Source of the DNA: RGIG1934 sp045122895
GTDB taxonomy: Bacteria; Bacillota; Clostridia; Lachnospirales; Lachnospiraceae
DNA: 30,472 nucleotides
Assembly: GCA_045122895.1 (NCBI GenBank)
Contig: JBGVIE010000049.1
Coordinates: 1 to 30,472 of the forward strand
Direction of reading: 5' to 3'
Shown here: positions 25,470 to 30,472 of the stretch, in pieces
Layout: each line of letters begins with the position of its first letter
How positions within the stretch are numbered: the first letter of the stretch is position 1
Made by a program: the position numbers and the translations under genes
The notes under the pieces: model-generated
What the model saw: the letters and a program-made list of their open reading frames with translations, nothing else
Told to the model about the DNA's origin: nothing
Database searches by the model: none

Positions 25470-27500
25470 ATGGAAACAAAAAAATATAAGTTTGGGAATG
25501 TATTTAACACAGAGGCTGTTGTGGAAGATATCACCTCTGAAAAAGAGAATAAGGTACTTTTTTTTGAACAGGAGACAGAGGATGGCAAGCTTTTGTTTAC
25601 TTACAGAATGGGGAAAAATGATGTAGTTTATGGACTTGGAGAGCAGACAAGGGGAATCAATAAAAGAGGATATGTGTATGAAAGCTTTTGCTCTGATGAC
25701 CCTAGTCATACAGAAGAGAAGAGTTCGTTATATGGAGCCCACAATATGATTCTTGTGGATGGAAGAGAGAAAGGTGAGAGGTTTATCGCTTTTTTTGACA
25801 CACCGGATAGAGTTAAGTTTGATATAGGTTACACAGATATTGATATACTCACAGTGACAACTGAAAAAGATGTAGATGTGTATCTGATAGATGGAAGGGG
25901 AGAAGGTTTAGAGGATATTGTAAAAGAATTCAGACGTATAATTGGTCAAAGTTACGTGGCACCTAAGTGGGCGTTTGGTTTTCAACAGTGCAGATGGAGT
26001 TATGGTACTGCAGATGAAGTACGCGAGGTAGCAAAAAACTACAGAGAAAACAATATACCAATTGACGCGATTTATCTGGATATTGACTATATGGATCACT
26101 ACAAGGATTTCACTATAAATAATGAAGCATTTCCTGAGTTTGAAAGCTTTGTAAAGGAGATGAAGGAGGACAACATAAGGCTTGTTCCAATTATAGATGC
26201 AGGGGTTAAAATAGAAGAAGGTTACGATATCTATGAAGAAGGTGTAAAAAACGATTACTTTTGTAAGGATAAAGAGGGAAAAGATTTTGTTGGAGCAGTA
26301 TGGCCGGGCAAAGTTCATTTTCCGGATTTTCTTAAAGAAGATACAAGAAAATGGTTCGGTTCCAAGTATGACAAATTAATTGATATGGGAATAGAGGGTT
26401 TTTGGAATGATATGAATGAGCCTGCTATTTTTTATTCAGAAGATGGTTTGCGAGAGGCGATTGATTATGCATATTCGTTAAAGGATAAAAACGTAGATAT
26501 TGGTACATTCTTTAGTCTTAAGGATAAGATGTTAGGTGTTGCCAATTCAATGTCTGATTACAGTGCATTTTATCATGATACAAAGGAAGGTAAGATAAGC
26601 CACATAAAGCTTCATAATCTCTATGGCTATAATATGACAAGAGCAGCATCTGAAAACTTTGAGGAAAACTATAAGGATAAGAGAATACTTATGTTTTCAA
26701 GAGCTTCATATATAGGTGCACACAGATATGGAGGTATATGGCAGGGTGATAATATGTCCTGGTGGTCACATATTTTATTATCTATTAAGATGCTTCCATC
26801 GCTTAATATGTGTGGATTTTTATACACCGGTTCTGACCTTGGTGGATTCGGTGCTCATGCAACAGAAGATTTAGTGATGAGATGGACACAATTTGCTATA
26901 TATAATCCTCTTATGAGAAATCACGCGGCAGCAGGAACACGTAGTCAGGAATTCTATAGATTTAAGGATATAGAAGGATTTAAGAATATGGTAGAGATAA
27001 GATATGGTTTGATTCCATATCTGTATAGTGAATATATGAAGGCTGTCCTTAACGGAACCATGTATGCGAAGCCACTGTCATTCGTGTATGAAGATGATGA
27101 ATATGCTATTCAGACAGAAGACCAGTTAATAATTGGAAATGAGTTAATGATAGCGCCTGTTTATACACAGAATGCAACAGGCAGATATGTGTATCTTCCG
27201 GAAAAAATGCTAAAAATAAAGATGAGAAGTCTTGATGATTATGAAACAGAAGAGTTAGAAAAAGGTCACTATTATATCGAGTGTAATTTGAATGAAGTAG
27301 TATTCTTTGTAAGAAATAATCATCTTATTCCTGTATGCAAATCGGCAGAATGTGTGGAAAAACTTGACGAAACTGATTTTACTGTATTTGGAATAACAGA
27401 TGGCGAAGCAAGCTATGAGCTTTATACAGATGATGGAAATACAAAGAATTATGAGGAAGATGCAATATATATAACTATAAATATGGTTAATGGAGACTAG
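25470..27500 (+). CDS. Glycoside hydrolase family 31 (alpha-glucosidase-like), cytoplasmic
   Basis: This 676-residue GH31 enzyme should cleave alpha-linked glucose or xylose from non-reducing ends. After an N-terminal beta domain (DVVYGLGEQTRGINKRG) the barrel carries IYLDIDYMDHY (about 201-211), the nucleophile Asp314 in FWNDMNEP and the acid/base Asp427 in IWQGDN. SDLGGFG and MRNHAAAGTR (the GH31 active-site arginine and histidine loops) are also present. There is no signal peptide, so it acts on imported oligosaccharides. GGGAAAGG precedes the ATG. No sugar transporter is adjacent. It ends one base before the kinase ATG at 27502. Alpha-glucosidase is the likeliest activity, with alpha-xylosidase as an alternative. 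Confidence 0.93.
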   Translation: METKKYKFGNVFNTEAVVEDITSEKENKVLFFEQETEDGKLLFTYRMGKNDVVYGLGEQTRGINKRGYVYESFCSDDPSHTEEKSSLYGAHNMILVDGREKGERFIAFFDTPDRVKFDIGYTDIDILTVTTEKDVDVYLIDGRGEGLEDIVKEFRRIIGQSYVAPKWAFGFQQCRWSYGTADEVREVAKNYRENNIPIDAIYLDIDYMDHYKDFTINNEAFPEFESFVKEMKEDNIRLVPIIDAGVKIEEGYDIYEEGVKNDYFCKDKEGKDFVGAVWPGKVHFPDFLKEDTRKWFGSKYDKLIDMGIEGFWNDMNEPAIFYSEDGLREAIDYAYSLKDKNVDIGTFFSLKDKMLGVANSMSDYSAFYHDTKEGKISHIKLHNLYGYNMTRAASENFEENYKDKRILMFSRASYIGAHRYGGIWQGDNMSWWSHILLSIKMLPSLNMCGFLYTGSDLGGFGAHATEDLVMRWTQFAIYNPLMRNHAAAGTRSQEFYRFKDIEGFKNMVEIRYGLIPYLYSEYMKAVLNGTMYAKPLSFVYEDDEYAIQTEDQLIIGNELMIAPVYTQNATGRYVYLPEKMLKIKMRSLDDYETEELEKGHYYIECNLNEVVFFVRNNHLIPVCKSAECVEKLDETDFTVFGITDGEASYELYTDDGNTKNYEEDAIYITINMVNGD

Positions 27501-27501
27501 T

Positions 27502-28752
27502 ATGATTGGGGTAATTGAAAGCGTTTTGTGCATTTTATTGATAAATCAATATGTTTATATGAAAAAAGAGGATGATTTTGACTTTGATAGCGAAAAACAA
27601 AAATATCTGTTAAAAGGTATGATTCTTGCCGGAATTATTGTAAGAGCAGTTATTTTATCGAAGTACCCGTTAATCAGTGTAAGGATAATAGTTGATTCGA
27701 TTTGGCTTCTTGGTATATCAATTGTTTATGTCAAAGAGAATTCATGTCTCATAAGAATAGTTGTAATGTATGCGTTATCCTTTACGATTTCTTTCAGTGT
27801 TATGAAAATAATGGCGGGAATAGTTTGTTTTGAAGCTGATGTATTATTTGTAAATGTTGCAATAACTGTGAATATGTATTTTTTATTATGTCTGGTCAAA
27901 GTGATGATATATTTTGATGAAAATTTTAAAGTAGCTATAAGAGCAATTCTAATGAATTTTATTGTTTGTGTAGTGATGATATGCATAGAGGGTGTTTTAT
28001 TAAGAGAGATTATGGATAGAAGCATTATTGACTATATCTTTCTTGGACTTGGAACAGTAATGCTTTTTATTGTTATGCTGCTTGATAATATTAATGACTT
28101 GATTTTGTGCAGAGCAAGCAGACAGATTAATTCTATTGAAAGAGATTATTTTTATAATGAATCAAGGAACATAAAAAACAAATACGATGAGCTTAGATTA
28201 TTCAGACATGACTTTAAGAATAAGTTAATAGCGATTAATGAGTATATATCAAGTGAAAGATATGACGACCTTAAAGTATATATCAGTCAGCTTACTGACA
28301 AACTGGATAATAAATTAAGATTCGTTGATACAGGAAATATAATCGTGGATGGCATAATTAACAATAAGCTTAATTATGCCTCTATGCTTGGAATAACTGT
28401 CTCTACCAGGATGTCGATACCTACAGAGATGAATATAATCGAAGATGATATGGTTATAATACTTGGTAATATTTTGGACAATGCAATAGAAGCGTGTCAA
28501 AAGGTGGAAAATGGCAGAATACATATAACCGGCAATTATGACAGAAGTGTTATTAATATTGATATAACTAATAGCTATAATGGCGAGATAAATAAGTCGG
28601 ATGACGTTTTTGTTACAAGCAAGGATAATAAAGAGGAACATGGATTGGGACTTTTAAGTGTTAAATCTACGATTGAAAAATATAATGGAGTTGTAGAATT
28701 TAATTATGATGACAGAAATTTTACAACCAGCTGTATTTTTTACGAGAAATAG
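27502..28752 (+). CDS. AgrC-like GHKL sensor histidine kinase
   Basis: The 416-residue product has an N-terminal half with about six hydrophobic spans (about 1-195) and a cytoplasmic kinase half. The phospho-acceptor is His236 in LFRHDFKNKL, the H-box of the AgrC/HPK10 class. The GHKL ATPase has GNILDNAIEA (N-box, about 322-331) and GLGL (381-384). Such kinases often sense peptides, yet no AgrB or AgrD gene is seen nearby, so the signal is unknown. GGAG at 27492-27495 lies six bases before the ATG at 27502; an in-frame ATG at 27490 inside the GH31 gene is less likely. The gene for its likely partner regulator follows after 14 bases. Confidence 0.9.
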   Translation: MIGVIESVLCILLINQYVYMKKEDDFDFDSEKQKYLLKGMILAGIIVRAVILSKYPLISVRIIVDSIWLLGISIVYVKENSCLIRIVVMYALSFTISFSVMKIMAGIVCFEADVLFVNVAITVNMYFLLCLVKVMIYFDENFKVAIRAILMNFIVCVVMICIEGVLLREIMDRSIIDYIFLGLGTVMLFIVMLLDNINDLILCRASRQINSIERDYFYNESRNIKNKYDELRLFRHDFKNKLIAINEYISSERYDDLKVYISQLTDKLDNKLRFVDTGNIIVDGIINNKLNYASMLGITVSTRMSIPTEMNIIEDDMVIILGNILDNAIEACQKVENGRIHITGNYDRSVINIDITNSYNGEINKSDDVFVTSKDNKEEHGLGLLSVKSTIEKYNGVVEFNYDDRNFTTSCIFYEK

Positions 28753-28766
28753 GTGAAAGTAAAGAG

Positions 28767-29504
28767 ATGAAAAAGAGAATTATGGTCGCTATTTGTGATG
28801 ATAACGAAGCTTTTATGGATGCGACAGAGAAACAGCTAAAAAGAGTATTAAAAAAATTTAATATACATAATAAGATTGATAAAATAATAACTACAGGCGA
28901 TTTGTTAGATGAACATATTAAGGAGAAATATGATTTAATATTTCTTGATATTGAATTTGCACAGGGAGACATAAAAGGAATTAATGCTGCAAGGTATATA
29001 AGAGATGAGTTGTATGATGAAACTGTAAAAATTATTTATGTATCAGCCAATACACAGTATGCAATGCAACTGTTTGAAACAAGACCAATTAATTTCCTGG
29101 AAAAGCCCATAGTGTATGGAGATTTAGAAAAGGCAGTTGAAGTATTTTTACGCCTGTCAGGACATTTGGACTTGAAATTCACGTACACGGTTAATAAAAC
29201 TGATTATTGTATTGATTATGCAGATATTATGTATTTTAAATCTGAAAATAGAAAGATAATAATTGTAACTAAAAATTACGAAAAAACAGAATTCTATGGT
29301 GTAATGGGCGATGTTTGGGCGAGTGCAAAAAAAGCAAGGTTTATGGATGTACACCGCTCGTATATAGTAAATCGTGATTATATAAAAAGTTTTACATATA
29401 ATCACATCATAATGACTAATGGTGCGAGTATACCTATAGGTCGTTCAAAACAGAAAGAAATTAGACGAATGTTAATGGGAAAATTACCAAACTCAACATG
29501 TTGA
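28767..29504 (+). CDS. LytTR-type response regulator
   Basis: This 245-residue regulator pairs with the kinase gene just upstream. The receiver domain (1-120) has the acidic pair Asp11-Asp12, the phospho-acceptor Asp61 in IFLDIEF and Lys113 in FLEKP. The DNA-binding LytTR domain (about 140-240) has YFKSENRKI, FMDVHRSYIVNRDYIKSF and IPIGRSKQKEIRR. LytTR proteins bind paired direct repeats and usually act on a few nearby promoters; the secreted-protein gene at 29833 is an attractive candidate target. The ribosome binding site is weak. The GC-poor composition matches the neighbours. Confidence 0.93.
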   Translation: MKKRIMVAICDDNEAFMDATEKQLKRVLKKFNIHNKIDKIITTGDLLDEHIKEKYDLIFLDIEFAQGDIKGINAARYIRDELYDETVKIIYVSANTQYAMQLFETRPINFLEKPIVYGDLEKAVEVFLRLSGHLDLKFTYTVNKTDYCIDYADIMYFKSENRKIIIVTKNYEKTEFYGVMGDVWASAKKARFMDVHRSYIVNRDYIKSFTYNHIIMTNGASIPIGRSKQKEIRRMLMGKLPNSTC

Positions 29505-29528
29505 TTGCGGTTCACAACATGGTATATT
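29501..29528 (+). promoter_or_regulatory. Weak candidate promoter at the end of the LytTR gene
   Basis: TTGATT (29501-29506) and TATATT (29523-29528) are 16 bases apart. If used, it would give a leader of about 295 bases before the secreted-protein gene. No clear pair of LytTR direct repeats was found by eye. Confidence 0.25.
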
Positions 29529-29832
29529 CTTTTGCTTAGTGGTATGATTATAGTAATTAGATATCCTATCAATGTAACAAGTAAATTTATCTCAGTCGGA
29601 GAAGAATCCCGCTTCTATAATTGTCGAGTGAAGAAACAATCTAGTCTCAGTGGGAGTACAATATCCGTCGGAGGCATTATTGAAATGATTTCTAAATCGA
29701 TTCGTATAAGAGAGAAGGGAAGTGGTAATCCCACTAATGAGTAGGGGCAGTGAGTTAAAAAACGTAAGCAATATTATAGTGGTGATTGTATATGTGGACA
29801 ATTGATGACATTTTATTAAGGAGGAACTTTAT
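29505..29832 (+). other. 328-base stretch without a convincing gene, possibly a structured leader
   Basis: An open frame of 79 codons begins with TTG at 29505, directly after the regulator stop, and ends at 29744. It lacks a ribosome binding site, matches no family I know and has codon use unlike its neighbours, so I do not call it a gene. Bases 29590-29680 are richer in G and C than the surroundings and repeat related words: CTCAGTCGGAG at 29591, CTCAGTGGGAG at 29646, GTCGGAG at 29668. Possible pairings are 29607-29613 with 29649-29655 (seven pairs, one G-U), 29620-29624 with 29636-29640, and 29721-29725 with 29731-29735. The last 80 bases are AT-rich and end in the AAGGAGG of the next gene. 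Confidence 0.4.
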
Positions 29833-30243
29833 ATGAAAAAGAAATTTATAAAAAACTTTGCCATTGCCACAATGGCAAGTCTTATGTTTTTAGGAGAATC
29901 AGTATTTGCGGCAGATATAAAATCAAGTACATGGTCTTCTTCGAAGACACCTGGAACATACACAACAAGCTCATCAGTTTGCAAATTAACTTATTATGCT
30001 GGAACTATTAGTTTTAAAGCCACTGAGTTAAGGACAGATGGTGCATATGTTGTAGGGGTATGCACAGGTAGAAATGTAGTAATTAACAAAGCTAACAATA
30101 TGGTTAAGGTTAGTGTTATTAATACCCCGAGTAAATTTACAGTAGCTTCAAAAGCGACTTCTTATATGACCTTTAACACATATATTGATCATGATGCAGG
30201 ATATTATCAGACAGCATCTGGAAAGGGTTTAATTAGGTATTAA
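29833..30243 (+). CDS. Small secreted protein of unknown family
   Basis: The 136-residue product has a standard Sec signal peptide: a lysine-rich start (MKKKFIKNF), a hydrophobic core and a cleavage site near VFA-AD after residue 26. The mature part, about 110 residues, is rich in Ser, Thr, Tyr and Val, has two cysteines (Cys50, Cys77) that could form a disulfide, no lipobox, no membrane span and no sorting motif. It looks beta-rich. I do not recognise the family. AAGGAGG at 29819-29825 is strong. It is the first clear gene after the LytTR regulator, so it may be that system's output; a bacteriocin-like or surface-associated role is possible but unsupported. Confidence 0.75.
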   Translation: MKKKFIKNFAIATMASLMFLGESVFAADIKSSTWSSSKTPGTYTTSSSVCKLTYYAGTISFKATELRTDGAYVVGVCTGRNVVINKANNMVKVSVINTPSKFTVASKATSYMTFNTYIDHDAGYYQTASGKGLIRY

Positions 30244-30252
30244 TTTACTGTT

Positions 30253-30288
30253 GGTATATCTCTAAGTGATTTAACTTAGAGATATACC
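30253..30288. repeat. Perfect 15-bp inverted repeat between the secreted-protein and lipoprotein genes
   Basis: GGTATATCTCTAAGT (30253-30267) and its exact complement ACTTAGAGATATACC (30274-30288) flank a six-base loop. There is no T tract on either side, so it is not a standard intrinsic terminator. It could be an mRNA hairpin separating expression of the two genes, or a protein-binding palindrome. Confidence 0.7.
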
Positions 30289-30316
30289 GATTAGAGTATT
30301 CATAAGGAGAAGTTTT

Positions 30317-30472
30317 ATGAGAATGAAAAAAATTTTAGCTTTAATATTAGCCGGAAGCATGGTGTTTTCAGTGGGATGTCAGAAAAAGAATTCGGATAGC
30401 AATAATTCAGATAATAATTCAAGTGACGGCCCGAAGAAGATTTCAGAAGTAAGGGAGAATATACAGTCTGAC
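30317..30472 (+). CDS. Putative lipoprotein, 3'-truncated by window end
   Basis: Fifty-two codons are visible. They begin with a lipoprotein signal peptide (MRMKKILALILAG, then VFSVGC with the lipobox Cys at residue 21), followed by a Ser/Asn/Asp-rich linker of the kind that tethers a folded domain away from the membrane. AAGGAG (30304-30309) is seven bases before the ATG. The functional domain lies beyond the window, so the product cannot be named. It follows the secreted-protein gene by 73 bases, with the inverted repeat between them. Confidence 0.8.
   Translation, partial: MRMKKILALILAGSMVFSVGCQKKNSDSNNSDNNSSDGPKKISEVRENIQSD

Noticed and set aside
29505..29744. 79-codon frame starting with TTG after the LytTR stop
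   Set aside because: No ribosome binding site, no family similarity, codon use unlike neighbours; kept only as part of the described intergenic stretch.
29505..29832. AgrD-like autoinducer peptide gene next to the AgrC-like kinase
   Set aside because: No short frame with an amphipathic leader, a cyclising Cys or Ser and an acidic tail was found on the plus strand.
29792..29836. 14-codon frame (MWTIDDILLRRNFI) whose stop overlaps the ATG of the secreted-protein gene
   Set aside because: It could be a coupled leader peptide, but its ribosome binding site is poor and it contains the real AAGGAGG; most likely chance.

Overview
The window reads as chromosomal DNA of a low-GC, Gram-positive anaerobe of the Clostridia, most likely Lachnospiraceae. 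This is inferred from AT-rich codon use, strong GGAGG ribosome binding sites, a fused chorismate mutase/prephenate dehydratase, HemZ in place of an oxygen-dependent coproporphyrinogen oxidase, a BspA-type leucine-rich-repeat lipoprotein, and a GHKL/LytTR two-component pair. I see no tRNA, rRNA, CRISPR array, insertion sequence or phage gene.

Layout. Positions 1-8567 hold a tightly packed plus-strand run: a 5'-truncated ABC-F ATPase, a PflX-like radical SAM protein, an M18 aminopeptidase, PheA, a divergent Ppx/GppA-HD protein and polyphosphate kinase. A near-consensus promoter then starts the Rel (ppGpp synthetase/hydrolase), MBL hydrolase, HemZ and HD-GYP run (to 13589). A second promoter starts aspS, a DUF2007-like protein and glyA, closed by a strong terminator at 17062-17103. 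A BspA-like lipoprotein gene follows with its own promoter. It converges on a minus-strand aspartate kinase gene, and the two share a bidirectional hairpin terminator.

From 19611 to 29504, eight plus-strand genes follow with overlaps or gaps of 24 bases or fewer and no visible terminator: potA, potB, a potC-potD fusion, folC, folP, a cytoplasmic GH31 glucosidase, an AgrC-like GHKL histidine kinase and a LytTR response regulator. They may be co-transcribed from an extended -10 promoter at 19567-19575. After the regulator comes a 328-base stretch with no convincing gene, then a gene for a small secreted protein of unknown family, a perfect 15-bp inverted repeat, and the start of a lipoprotein gene cut by the window end.

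Themes. The left part joins polyphosphate (Ppx-like, PPK) and ppGpp (Rel) metabolism with amino-acid, haem and tRNA functions. The right part joins polyamine uptake, folate synthesis and a membrane sensor. Most genes are well-known families. The points most worth a second look are the PotC-PotD fusion with an added membrane span, the Ppx-like protein with altered residues in both its ASKHA and HD motifs, and the LytTR system followed by an unusual leader-like stretch and an unrecognised secreted protein.
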